Source: an uncultured Eubacteriales bacterium
Lineage (GTDB): Bacteria > Bacillota > Clostridia > Oscillospirales > Oscillospiraceae
Direction: 5' to 3'
NCBI GenBank assembly: GCA_900544295.1
Contig: UQUO01000001.1
Coordinates: 62,001 to 126,000, forward strand
Length of the DNA: 64,000 nt
Below the pieces are notes generated by a model. It was given only the letters and a program-made list of their open reading frames with translations, was not told where the DNA came from and did not search any database. Position 1 is the stretch's first letter. Each line of letters opens with the position of its first letter. Positions 16,019-24,314 of the stretch are shown piece after piece. Made by a program: the position numbers and the translations under genes.

Positions 16019-17516
16019 AAGCCTGACAGCCCGGATCTTTCTCATTACCGCCGGCGTCCTGCTCGCGGCCGGGGCGGTCACCTTCAGCTTTATCGCCTGG
16101 GCCTCCCCCAGCACCTATACCGCCGTAGTAAATGATGACCTTACCGCTCAGGTGGATGCCCTGGTGGGGAAACTGGCGGACACGACTCCTGCGGACTGTG
16201 GCGAGCTGCTGGATGACTTTGTGCTTACCTCCGGGGCCAACGCCATGCTGGTGGGGCCGGACGGGCGCCTGGTGGACACAGGGGCCAAGCTGACGGTGCA
16301 GGCTGTGTATGAGGATGATACCATGATTGTCACCACCTCAGAGCAGGAAAGCACCGTCGGTTATCACAGCCAGGACATCCGGGAAGGCGATACGGTAGCG
16401 GTCACCATGTCGGAGCAGGCTACCATTACCGCCGAGGTGGTGTTTGCAGGCCAGAACGAGAGCTATACCCTCTATGTCACCCCGCGGATCGAAGTGGAAA
16501 ATCTGGCGGTGCGGGCGCTGATCCAGATAGCCCCCTGGCTTTTGATGGTGTTATTGGTATTTTCTCTGCTGTGCGCCTTGATTTACTCCCGATACATCAC
16601 CCGGCCTATCGTGCGCATGAGCGGGATCGCCGGGAAAATGGCGGAGCTGGACTTCCACTGGGAATGCGGTGAAAAGCGCAAGGACGAGATCGGCAAGCTG
16701 GGCCGCAGTCTGGATCAGCTTGCCCGGCGGCTGGACACCGCTCTCACCGACCTGGAGAACGCCAATCGGGCGCTCCGGGGTGAGGTGGAACGGGAACGGG
16801 AGCTGGACCGCCAGCGGATGGCCTTCTTCAACGCCGCCTCCCATGAGCTGAAAACTCCGGTGACCATTCTGAAGGGGCAGCTCTCCGGCATGCTGGAGGG
16901 GGTTGGCGTCTATCAGGACCGGGACAAGTACCTGCTTCGCTCGCTCCGGGTAACGGGACGGATGGAAAATCTGGTGCAGGAGATGCTGGCGATCTCCCGT
17001 ATGGAAAGCGGCTCTGTGGCTGTGAAGCGGGAGCCCGTAGAGCTGTCCACCTTGATCGAGCGCCAGCTTGCCTTGGACGCGCCGCTTCTGGAGCAGAAGG
17101 AGCAGCGGCTGGTGCAGGACCTGACGCCGGGGATCGTTATCACCGGGGATGCCTCTCTGCTGGGTCGGGTAGCAGGCAATCTGCTCTCTAACGCATCCCT
17201 CTACTCGCCGGAAGGGGCGGAGGTACGGGTGTGGTGCGGCCTGCTGGACGGCAGCCCAGCCCTGACGGTGGAGAACACCGGGGCCCGCATCTCAGAAGAC
17301 GCCCTGCCGCATCTGTTCGAGGCCTTCTACCGGGAAGAGAGTTCCCGGAACCGGGCTACCGGCGGCAGCGGCCTGGGGCTGTATCTGGTGAAAATGATTT
17401 TAGCCCGACATGGGGCGGAATGTACCATCGAAAATACAGAGGACGGGGTGCGGGCTGCGGTGCGGTTTGAAACGGACGCTGTTTCTGGACTTGCCGCCGG
17501 GAATATGATAGGATAA
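15996..17516 (+). CDS. Sensor histidine kinase with extracellular loop
   Basis: 506 residues from GTG 15996, overlapping the regulator gene. TM1 at residues about 12-32, an extracellular sensing region to about 165, TM2 about 172-195 (PWLLMVLLVFSLLCALIY), HAMP, HisKA box AASHELKTPVTIL, then N-box LLSNASLYS and G-box GGSGLGLYLV. Partner of 15350. The GC-rich codon use differs from the AT-richer module at 9.6-14.7 kb, indicating a separate origin. Confidence 0.9.
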   Translation: MLRKRITESLTARIFLITAGVLLAAGAVTFSFIAWASPSTYTAVVNDDLTAQVDALVGKLADTTPADCGELLDDFVLTSGANAMLVGPDGRLVDTGAKLTVQAVYEDDTMIVTTSEQESTVGYHSQDIREGDTVAVTMSEQATITAEVVFAGQNESYTLYVTPRIEVENLAVRALIQIAPWLLMVLLVFSLLCALIYSRYITRPIVRMSGIAGKMAELDFHWECGEKRKDEIGKLGRSLDQLARRLDTALTDLENANRALRGEVERERELDRQRMAFFNAASHELKTPVTILKGQLSGMLEGVGVYQDRDKYLLRSLRVTGRMENLVQEMLAISRMESGSVAVKREPVELSTLIERQLALDAPLLEQKEQRLVQDLTPGIVITGDASLLGRVAGNLLSNASLYSPEGAEVRVWCGLLDGSPALTVENTGARISEDALPHLFEAFYREESSRNRATGGSGLGLYLVKMILARHGAECTIENTEDGVRAAVRFETDAVSGLAAGNMIG

Positions 17517-17799
17517 GCATAGATGATCCAATGGAAGTGAGGGTGCCTGCGGAACAGACGATTTTGATTCACACCTGTGGCTACAAGGCAGATATCTGGA
17601 AAAAAACATCTCATTTTTGGATTGCCGGAAAGGGCATCCTGCGCCCGGTTCATTGAGGAGGTGAACGAATGAAGCGCGGACTTGATGCGGCTCCATGCAA
17701 GGCTTGAGCTGGATGGCTTGTATGGAGCAAACGGAAATACCCCATCCCAATGGCCTTGCATGATGAAACGGAAAAACAATCATGTAAAGGAGTATTGAG
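17517..17799 (+). other. Intergenic stretch with a possible gene remnant
   Basis: No convincing gene. A short open tail (frame ending CARFIEEVNE before TGA at about 17666-17668) may be the remains of a lost gene. A 12-codon frame with an RBS starts at 17669 (MKRGLDAAPCKA), overlapping that stop. No terminator found before the CAT-like gene at 17800. Confidence 0.3.
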
Positions 17800-18474
17800 A
17801 TGAATTACAAAAAGGTTGATTTCAGCACCTGGCCGAGAGGCGATCTGTTTCAGTTTTATATGGACCACATGCGAGTGGTCATGAGCCTGACGGTGGACAT
17901 GGATGTGACGCCACTGGTCCGATTCGTCAAGCAGCGCGGCATGAAGTTCTATCCGGCCATGATCTGGGTGGTATCCCGGGTGATCAACGCCCATGAGGAG
18001 TTCAAACTGGGCTGGGACCAGGATGGAAACCTGATCCGCTGGGACTTTGTTTCCCCCAGTTATGCCCACTTCCACCCGGAGGACGGGAACTTCACCAAGC
18101 TGGTTACGCCTTACATGGAGGATCTGCCGGCATTCCACGCCCGTTTTCTGGAGGACCGGGAAAAGTACCGGGAACTCCGGGGCGTGGTGGAAGGGCAGCC
18201 AACGAATCACTTCGATGTGTCCTGTCTGCCCTGGGTTCGCTACCGCCACTTCGATGTCCATGTGTTTGACCAGGGGGACTTTCTGGCCCCGGTGGTCACC
18301 TGGGGCAAGTACGAGGCGGAGGGCAGCAGGCTGGTCATGCCGCTGACCATGAACATCCACCACGCGGTGGCGGACGGGTTCCACCTGTCCCGGTTCTTTA
18401 CCGAGGTACAGGAACGGATGGACCGTATGGCCGCAGACAGTCCACAGGCTGAGGACGGAGGTGAACAGGTTTGA
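17800..18474 (+). CDS. Chloramphenicol acetyltransferase-like protein
   Basis: 224 residues, AAAGGAGTATTGAG upstream. Type A CAT fold features: WPRGDLFQFYMDHM near the start, FDVSCLPWVRYRHFD in the middle, and the catalytic motif NIHHAVADGFHLSRFF near residue 190 (His of HHxxxDG). True CAT enzymes acetylate chloramphenicol with acetyl-CoA. The context (regulated exporter, hydrolase) suggests resistance, but many members of this family in Clostridia have no proven drug substrate. The last four bases overlap the next gene. Confidence 0.8.
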   Translation: MNYKKVDFSTWPRGDLFQFYMDHMRVVMSLTVDMDVTPLVRFVKQRGMKFYPAMIWVVSRVINAHEEFKLGWDQDGNLIRWDFVSPSYAHFHPEDGNFTKLVTPYMEDLPAFHARFLEDREKYRELRGVVEGQPTNHFDVSCLPWVRYRHFDVHVFDQGDFLAPVVTWGKYEAEGSRLVMPLTMNIHHAVADGFHLSRFFTEVQERMDRMAADSPQAEDGGEQV

Positions 18475-19073
18475 AACGCGCAATTTTATATGTCCACGGC
18501 AAGGGCGGCAGCGCCGGGGAGGCAGACCGCTTCCGGGCCGTCTGCCCCGGTTTCGACGTGCTGGGGGTGGACTACCGGGGGGAGCTTCCCTGGGAGGCGG
18601 CACCCCAGATCGCGGCCGCCTATGACGAGGCCCGCCGGCAGTATGAGCACATCATTCTCCTGGCCAACAGCATCGGGGCCTATTTCACCATGCTGGCCCT
18701 GGGGGATCAGGCGCCGGACAGGGCGCTGTTCGTGTCGCCGGTGCTGGACATGGAACGGCTGATCCTGGACATGATGGCCTGGGCCGGTGTGTCGGAGCAG
18801 GCGCTATGCGAACGGGGAGAGGTCCCCACAGACTTCGGGGAGACCCTGTCCTGGGCGTACCTGTGCTATGTGCGGGAGCATCCCATCGCTTGGCAGGTCC
18901 CCACGGAAATCCTCTATGCCGGGTGCGACCATCTGGTGTCCCGTCAGAGTGTGGAGCAGTTCGCGGCGGAGCACGGCGCCGGTCTCACCGTCCTGGAGGG
19001 CGGTGAGCACTGGTTCCACACAGAGGAACAGATGGCCTTACTGGATAGCTGGGTGAAAAAACATCTTTTATAG
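18471..19073 (+). CDS. Alpha/beta hydrolase
   Basis: 200 residues from TTG 18471 (GGAGGTGAACAGG). ILYVHGKGGSAGEA is the oxyanion-hole strand. The nucleophile elbow is ANSIGAYF (Ser near residue 66). The acid is probably Asp in YAGCDHLVS and the base His in GGEHWFH near residue 184. Substrate unknown. Co-transcribed with the CAT-like gene and closed by the terminator at 19082. Confidence 0.8.
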   Translation: MKRAILYVHGKGGSAGEADRFRAVCPGFDVLGVDYRGELPWEAAPQIAAAYDEARRQYEHIILLANSIGAYFTMLALGDQAPDRALFVSPVLDMERLILDMMAWAGVSEQALCERGEVPTDFGETLSWAYLCYVREHPIAWQVPTEILYAGCDHLVSRQSVEQFAAEHGAGLTVLEGGEHWFHTEEQMALLDSWVKKHLL

Positions 19074-19081
19074 TGTTAGAA

Positions 19082-19110
19082 CGGGGCAGGCCGGTGGCCT
19101 GCCCTGTTTT
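19082..19110 (+). terminator. Rho-independent terminator
   Basis: GGGCAGGCC (19084-19092) pairs with GGCCTGCCC (19096-19104), then TGTTTT. Confidence 0.85.
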
Positions 19111-19206
19111 CTGCCTTTCTCCATACAAATCACAAATTCCCTCCATCTTCACTCCATATTGCCCTGGTATTCTTTCATCATCCCAAGCAGAAAGGAATCC
19201 GACAAT

Positions 19207-20067
19207 ATGGAAATCAAAATTCAAAATGTCAGCATGACCTACCCCAGCGGGAAGCAGGCCCTGAAGGGGCTGAACCTGGAGTTAAAATCCCCCAGCCTCA
19301 TCGGGCTGCTGGGCCCCAACGGGGCGGGCAAATCCACCCTGATGAAGCTGCTGGTGGCGGCTCTGCAGCCCACCGAGGGGAACATCCTGGTGGACAGGAT
19401 GCCGTTAAGCAAGGCCGAGAGCCAGTTGAAGGCCAGTCTCGGCTATCTCCCCCAGGACTTCGGTTTGTTCGATGAATTGACGGTCACCCAGTTTTTAGAC
19501 TACATGGCCGCACTCAAGGGGATTGCGAATCCCAAGGCCGCAATTCAAAAGACAATACAGGCGGTCAATCTGGAAGAAAAGGCAAAATCCAAGATCCGCA
19601 CCCTCTCCGGCGGCCAGCGCCAGCGGGTGGGCATCGCCCAGGCTCTGCTGGGGAATCCCCCTTTCCTGATCTTTGACGAGCCCACCGTGGGGCTGGACCC
19701 GGAGGAGCGCATCCACTTCCGCAACCTGTTCTCCCGCACAGCCGAGGAGCATCTGGTGCTTCTCTCCACCCACATCATCGAGGATGTGCAGTCGGTGTGC
19801 GACCAGATCGTGGTCATCCACCACGGGACCATCCTGTTCACCGGCACGCCGGAGCAGCTGATCCAGTCGGCTGCCGGCCATGTGGGCGTCTTTTGGGAGA
19901 AGGATGAGACACTGGAGCAGGGGCTGCACATCACCGCCCGGGTGAATACCAGCCAGGGCATCCGCTGCCGGGCCGTGGCGGACAAGCTGCCGCCCTATGC
20001 CCAGGCGGAGGAGCCCTCTTTGGAGGACGCTTACCTCTATCTGATCTCCAGGGAGGCGGTACAATGA
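19207..20067 (+). CDS. ABC transporter ATPase
   Basis: 286 residues from ATG 19207. Walker A GPNGAGKSTL, Q-loop YLPQDFG, signature LSGGQRQRVGIAQ, Walker B FLIFDEPTVGLD, H-loop STHII, all intact, with a C-terminal extension of about 70 residues as in drug or Nat-type exporters. It overlaps the fused permease gene by four bases. The 95 bases upstream contain TCACAA and CCCTCCAT repeats that may be the box of the 15350 regulator. Confidence 0.9.
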   Translation: MEIKIQNVSMTYPSGKQALKGLNLELKSPSLIGLLGPNGAGKSTLMKLLVAALQPTEGNILVDRMPLSKAESQLKASLGYLPQDFGLFDELTVTQFLDYMAALKGIANPKAAIQKTIQAVNLEEKAKSKIRTLSGGQRQRVGIAQALLGNPPFLIFDEPTVGLDPEERIHFRNLFSRTAEEHLVLLSTHIIEDVQSVCDQIVVIHHGTILFTGTPEQLIQSAAGHVGVFWEKDETLEQGLHITARVNTSQGIRCRAVADKLPPYAQAEEPSLEDAYLYLISREAVQ

Positions 20068-22247
20068 AGACAATGCGGCTCTTTCCCCTGGAACTGAAGC
20101 GGCTGCTGCAAAGCCGCCTGACCTGGCTGATGATGGCTTTGGCGGTCCTCTCCCCGGTGCTGGGGCTGGTACTCTACAAACCCGCCACATCCACCACCAT
20201 GCTCTCCATGTATCTGGCAAACCCCGCGATTGCCGGCGGTGTGGCCGGCGCCATCCTCTTCGGCCTGCTGACCATCTTTGAGCTGGACCGGGCCTGCCGC
20301 AGCCGGGTGGACATTCTCACCGACGCGGTGGTGTCCCCTCTGACCACGGCCCTGACCCGCCTGCTGGCCCTGCTGATGGCCGCGGTGCTGACGGTGGGCC
20401 TCACGATGCTGGTCTGGCTGCCCATCAGCGTGGGGCTGATCGGCGCCGTGTTCACCGGCGCAAACTATGTGCTGGCCTATCTGCTGTTCATGGGGCTGGC
20501 GCTGCCCCTGGGCATCCTGGCGGCGGCCGCAGCCTACCAGTTCACCCGCCGGGCGGATCTGTCCATCGTCCTGTTCATCGCCTTCTGCGCCCTGAGCCTG
20601 ACAGTGTGGGCAGCGGAATGGCAGTTATGCTGGCTCAACCCCTGCGTGTGGGCTTTGTCCGATGATTTCTCCAACCTCCGGGTGTTCCGGTCGGTGGCCT
20701 GGATGCGTTTCACCTGGCTCCTTGCACTGGCCGGGGTCTGGACAATCTCCTATCTCTGCATCCGGCAGTATGGGAAGGGCGTGTTCGGCTCCCTGGCCCG
20801 GAGCGCCCGGCGGCTCTACCGCCCGGTGATCGCCCTGGCGCTGCTGATCTGTTCCGGCGCCGCCTATGCCGCCCAGCCCTTTATCGACCACAGCAACCCG
20901 GATTTAACGGTGATGTCCTTCTATGAGATCCCCTATGCCGAGGGCGTCACTTTTGTCCACCGCACCGCTCAGGTGTTTCCGGACACCGATGCCGGCACTG
21001 TGACGGGCCGGGCCTCCTACCAGTTCCGGAACACCTCCGGCCAGGAGCAGAGCATTTCCTTCGGCATCAACCCGGGTTATGCCATCTCCAATGTGAAAGC
21101 CAACGGCGCTGACGTTCCCTTCACGGTGAGCGACTACCAGGAGTACAACGAGGCCCTGCTGGAAGTCACCATTCCCGCAGAGGAAGAAGTGGAGCTGACC
21201 ATGGAGTACAGCGGCTTCCCCCAGGAGAGTATGCCCACCATGCAGGGCGGCAAGGAGTTGAGCGACGAATACCTCTGCCTGGAGAATTCGGCCCTCTCGC
21301 CCCGTGTGATGAATGTCATGCCCGGGGATGCCGGCTATCCCGCTGAAATTGAGATCACCCTGCCGGAAAATATGCTGGCGATCCCCTTCGGCTCCAGCGA
21401 GGCGGAGGTCGTCGCAGAGCACGAGGACGGCACCAGAACATGGCGGTATGAACACAACGGCGCCGGCGGCATTCTCTACGCCGGGGACTATGTCCGGGAG
21501 GACATCGAGGCCGGCGGCATGACCATTGAGTTCTACTACGGCCGCAAGCATCAGGCTGTCATGGAGGCTGCCGAAGCCGTGGACGCGGTGAAGGAAGTAG
21601 TTGACTACTGCACCGAGCATTATGGCTCCCTCTCCTTCGGAACCGGGGAGACCCTGAAGCTCATCCAGAGCCGGGTGGCCGGCGGCGGCTACGCCACCAC
21701 CGGGGCCAGCCTGCTGGATGAGGCGGACTTTACCGCCGCCAACCTGGGGAACGCCGCAAAGGGCGGCGGCGCCGGTGAGGTCATGATCCACGAGCTGGTC
21801 CATCAGTGGTGGGGCCTGGGCAATATGTTTGATACCTCCGAGCCCACCAGCCCCTGGTCCGCCGAGGGCCTGACCGTCTACACCACCTACCGTATCGTCA
21901 AGGAACTATACGGCGAGGACTATGCCCAGGAGCATTATGTGGATCAGTGGCAGAAAGCGGTAGATGACTACTACCTGAACTTCTATGTGCGCAATCCTGA
22001 ATATCTGGAGATGCTGCCGGAGCAGGTGCAGCTTGCCATCTCCAACAGTCTGTCTCAGGTTCGGCAGTACAATGAGATGCCCCTGAAAATTTGGAAAGCG
22101 GAGCAGTTGGTGGGCGGCGAGGAGGCCATGGATCAGATCCTCCATGACCTGTTCAACCGGGAGCTGGACCCCATGTATCCCTATCTGACCTACCAGGAAT
22201 TTTTGGATGCCTGCGGGCTAACGGAGGAGGATTTGAACCTTGAGTAA
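20064..22247 (+). CDS. ABC permease fused to an M1-type metallopeptidase domain
   Basis: 727 residues. Residues 1 to about 275 are an ABC-2 permease with six to seven membrane helices. Residues about 280-430 are a beta-rich ectodomain like the M1 N-terminal domain. Residues about 450-727 are a gluzincin catalytic domain with zinc motif HELVH at 576-580 and a third ligand in WSAEGLT (Glu601). The spacing is two residues longer than the HExxH-x18-E of typical M1 enzymes. The peptidase should face outside, so the transporter may cleave peptides at the surface. Overlaps on both sides place it in one operon with 19207 and 22240. Confidence 0.85.
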   Translation: MKTMRLFPLELKRLLQSRLTWLMMALAVLSPVLGLVLYKPATSTTMLSMYLANPAIAGGVAGAILFGLLTIFELDRACRSRVDILTDAVVSPLTTALTRLLALLMAAVLTVGLTMLVWLPISVGLIGAVFTGANYVLAYLLFMGLALPLGILAAAAAYQFTRRADLSIVLFIAFCALSLTVWAAEWQLCWLNPCVWALSDDFSNLRVFRSVAWMRFTWLLALAGVWTISYLCIRQYGKGVFGSLARSARRLYRPVIALALLICSGAAYAAQPFIDHSNPDLTVMSFYEIPYAEGVTFVHRTAQVFPDTDAGTVTGRASYQFRNTSGQEQSISFGINPGYAISNVKANGADVPFTVSDYQEYNEALLEVTIPAEEEVELTMEYSGFPQESMPTMQGGKELSDEYLCLENSALSPRVMNVMPGDAGYPAEIEITLPENMLAIPFGSSEAEVVAEHEDGTRTWRYEHNGAGGILYAGDYVREDIEAGGMTIEFYYGRKHQAVMEAAEAVDAVKEVVDYCTEHYGSLSFGTGETLKLIQSRVAGGGYATTGASLLDEADFTAANLGNAAKGGGAGEVMIHELVHQWWGLGNMFDTSEPTSPWSAEGLTVYTTYRIVKELYGEDYAQEHYVDQWQKAVDDYYLNFYVRNPEYLEMLPEQVQLAISNSLSQVRQYNEMPLKIWKAEQLVGGEEAMDQILHDLFNRELDPMYPYLTYQEFLDACGLTEEDLNLE

Positions 22248-22950
22248 GATTTTTCGATATGAATGCCGCAGGCTGCTGTGGAACAAGTTTTTTATCGGGC
22301 TGGCGGTTGTGCTGCTTCTCTACGGGGCACTGGTGCTCCATGCCGTGACCATCCTGGGGGTATCCCACACTGCCCCCTTCTCCCCCTGGAGCTTTGGGGA
22401 TTATCTCTCCCGCATGCTGCCTTTGCTGTGGATCGGGATGCTGTTCTTTCTGACCTTTTATACCTCGCCCAAGGCCCGGCGGGCGGCAGTTCTCATGGAC
22501 GCTACGCCGATGCCGCCCAGGCAGTACGCTTTGGCCCGGTGCGCCGCGGCCCTGACGGGCGGCGTGCTGCTGAGCCTGCTGTGCATGGGAGAGGCGGCGG
22601 TGTTCTACGGCCGCATGTTCCACTGGTACGGCTGGGGGAGTCTTCTGCTCCCGGCTCTGGCGACCCTTCTGCCCGCCCTTGTGTTCGCACTGGGGAGCGG
22701 CTGGCTGCTGGGGCAGATCCGGCCCTGGCTGGTGTATGTGTGGATGGCGGTACCCTTCCTGTGTATGGCCTTGCCGCTGCCCGACGCCCTGGGAATCTGG
22801 AACGGACATTTTTTCAGCAAGTACCCTCTAGCACTTGGTACTTTAGACCCCGCCTTCTCTATGCCGGCCGCAGTTCTTATCGTTCAGTGCATACTGTTGG
22901 CCGCGGGCATCGTCCTGTTGATGGTTCGCCCCGCACGATCCAAAAGATAA
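22240..22950 (+). CDS. ABC permease subunit
   Basis: 236 residues from TTG 22240 (GGAGGAGGATTTGAACC upstream), inside the end of the fused gene. Six hydrophobic segments (for example FFIGLAVVLLLYGALVLHAV, LWIGMLFFLTFYTSP, AAVLIVQCILLAAGIVLLMV). Second permease half for the ATPase at 19207. Stop only 24 bases before the RBS of winged-helix copy 2, with no terminator between, so the two are probably co-transcribed. Confidence 0.8.
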   Translation: MSKIFRYECRRLLWNKFFIGLAVVLLLYGALVLHAVTILGVSHTAPFSPWSFGDYLSRMLPLLWIGMLFFLTFYTSPKARRAAVLMDATPMPPRQYALARCAAALTGGVLLSLLCMGEAAVFYGRMFHWYGWGSLLLPALATLLPALVFALGSGWLLGQIRPWLVYVWMAVPFLCMALPLPDALGIWNGHFFSKYPLALGTLDPAFSMPAAVLIVQCILLAAGIVLLMVRPARSKR

Positions 22951-22968
22951 TAAGCGGGCGAAGTTTGA

Positions 22969-23403
22969 ATGACTGGAGGTGAGCTGCTTGGGAAGTTTAT
23001 AATTCTATCGTTTAGGGACGATGAAGAAGCCCTTTTTAGCAAAGCAATATCGGCCTTTGCTTCAGTCGCAGACTTGTCCACGGTGGCCGCCTCCGCAGAC
23101 GCCCCGCTGCTCTTTGGCTCTCTGCAAATCGACCCGCAGCGCAGGCTGGTCCGGGAGGCCGGCCAGACGGTGGACCTGACGCCGATGGAGTTTGATATTC
23201 TGCTCCTGCTGGCCCGCCGGCCAGGGCAGGTGTTCTCTGCCCGCCAGATCTATGAGGCCGTTGCAGCGGACTCCTTTGACGCCAGTTGGACGGGGATCTC
23301 CAGCATGGTCTACAAGCTCCGGCGCAAGCTGGGGGCTGGCATCATCGAAACAGTGCGGGGCCACGGCTACAAATTCGTTGCCCCAGGCACCTCACCAAAA
23401 TGA
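22969..23403 (+). CDS. Orphan OmpR-type winged-helix protein, copy 2
   Basis: Drawn from ATG 22969, the only canonical in-frame start, but this ATG has no RBS. The strong GGAGGTG (22975-22981) instead serves a TTG at 22988 in another frame. Protein: GKFIILSF strand, helix DEEALFSKAISAFASVA, linker, then the same winged helix as copies 1, 3 and 4. Over the last 98 residues only five differ from copy 3. No receiver domain. Last gene of the 19.2-22.9 kb operon. Confidence 0.8.
   Translation: MTGGELLGKFIILSFRDDEEALFSKAISAFASVADLSTVAASADAPLLFGSLQIDPQRRLVREAGQTVDLTPMEFDILLLLARRPGQVFSARQIYEAVAADSFDASWTGISSMVYKLRRKLGAGIIETVRGHGYKFVAPGTSPK
22975..23002 (+). promoter_or_regulatory. Out-of-frame RBS-TTG start with four-codon ORF, copy 2
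   Basis: GGAGGTG, six bases, then TTG GGA AGT TTA TAA (22988-23002). The conserved protein is read in the -1 frame (GGG AAG TTT ATA ATT). Same arrangement before copies 3 and 4. Confidence 0.6.
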
Positions 23404-23406
23404 AGC

Positions 23407-23443
23407 AAGCGCACAACGGATCTACTTCCGCTGTGCGCTTCTT
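23407..23443 (+). terminator. Terminator type A behind winged-helix copy 2
   Basis: AAGCGCACA (23407-23415) pairs with TGTGCGCTT (23432-23440), then CTTT. Homologous to the hairpins at 15243 and 27440. Confidence 0.85.
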
Positions 23444-23500
23444 TCATTCCTCACGCCAGTAATACGGCTCCGGCACACAGGGCTCCTTCTGGTGTTTGTG
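23444..23500 (-). pseudogene. 3' remnant of a fic gene
   Basis: Read on the minus strand it encodes HQKEPCVPEPYYWREE and a stop, matching the last residues of the intact Fic protein at 27477 (YQKEPYVPEPHYRREE). It lies at the same distance behind winged-helix copy 2 as fic does behind copy 3. The rest of this fic copy is missing. Confidence 0.8.
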
Positions 23501-23572
23501 AATTCGATTTGAAAGATGGGGAATTGCTGTGAAGCAGTTTTTTCTCTTTGCAAAATTCGTATTCCCAATTTA

Positions 23573-23617
23573 TGAATGAAAATTATTCATTGACATTTTC
23601 ACAAATGGTGCTATACT
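23573..23617 (+). promoter_or_regulatory. Promoter with TetR operator before the methyltransferase
   Basis: -35 TTGACA (23590-23595), 16-base spacer, -10 TATACT (23612-23617). Directly upstream is the inverted repeat TGAATG-AAAAT-TATTCA (23573-23589), the same motif as at 24922 and 25611. Confidence 0.75.
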
Positions 23618-23640
23618 TATTGATAGAAGGAGGTTGAGCC

Positions 23641-24249
23641 ATGAATACCATAAAAGAAAACTCAAAAGCAGCGTTTAACCAACAGGCCGCCACCTACGAT
23701 AAAGATATTAAGGGCCAGCACGCCCGCTCCCTTTATCCTATTCTGCTGGAAAAGCTGTCACACATTCCTTTCCACTCTGCTCTGGATTTAGGATGTGGGA
23801 CTGGTGAAATGCTGAAACTCATTTTTCAGAAGGATACCCATAAAGAATTGTGCGGCATCGACTTGTCGGAGGAAATGCTTGCTGTTGCTAAGTCAAAACT
23901 TCCGGAACAAGTCAAGCTGTTACTGGGAGATAGTGAGTCACTCCCTTTCCCGGATAACACTTTTGATGTTGTGTACTGCAATGACTCTTTTCATCATTAC
24001 CCAGCTCCGCAGAATGTATTAAAGGAAGTGCATCGTGTTTTGAAGCCGGAAGGGACCTTCCTGATGGGGGATTGCTGGCAACCATTTGTAGGGCGCGTGA
24101 TAATGAATTTCTATATGCGCCATAGCAAAGAAGGCGATGTGAAGATATACTCTGAAACAGAAATCGTTTCGATGCTTTCAGAATATTTTCATAATGTGTC
24201 GTGGGAGCAGATTGGAAATACGGCCTGTATTGCTATGGCTCAAAAATGA
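23641..24249 (+). CDS. Class I SAM-dependent methyltransferase
   Basis: 202 residues with RBS AGAAGGAGGTTGAGCC. SAM-binding motif I ALDLGCGTGEML near residue 50, acidic residue in LCGIDLSEEML, motif II region NTFDVVYCNDSFHHYP, and HRVLKPEGTFLMGD. UbiE/Methyltransf_11 type, usually acting on small molecules. Grouped by operator and location with TetR, ICMT-like and MATE genes, so it may modify a toxic compound or lipid. Confidence 0.85.
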   Translation: MNTIKENSKAAFNQQAATYDKDIKGQHARSLYPILLEKLSHIPFHSALDLGCGTGEMLKLIFQKDTHKELCGIDLSEEMLAVAKSKLPEQVKLLLGDSESLPFPDNTFDVVYCNDSFHHYPAPQNVLKEVHRVLKPEGTFLMGDCWQPFVGRVIMNFYMRHSKEGDVKIYSETEIVSMLSEYFHNVSWEQIGNTACIAMAQK

Positions 24250-24250
24250 G

Positions 24251-24292
24251 TGATATTCAATCATTGATTCTTTAGCGTGGGCGTGCTATTAT
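24251..24292 (+). promoter_or_regulatory. tetR promoter with weak operator
   Basis: -35 TTGATT (24264-24269), 17 bases, -10 TATTAT (24287-24292). TGATAT-TCAAT-CATTGA (24251-24267) is a degenerate form of the TGAATG-N5-CATTCA repeat and overlaps the -35 as in the 23573 promoter. Confidence 0.5.
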
Positions 24293-24314
24293 AAAAAGAA
24301 AGGAGGCTCGGACT

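Noticed and set aside
22990..22999. Classical X-XXY-YYZ slippery heptamer at the winged-helix start
   Set aside because: The zero-frame sequence G-GGA-AGT does not form one. The recoding idea therefore rests on a single-tRNA GGA-to-GGG slip plus the nearby stop, and is given as one option only.
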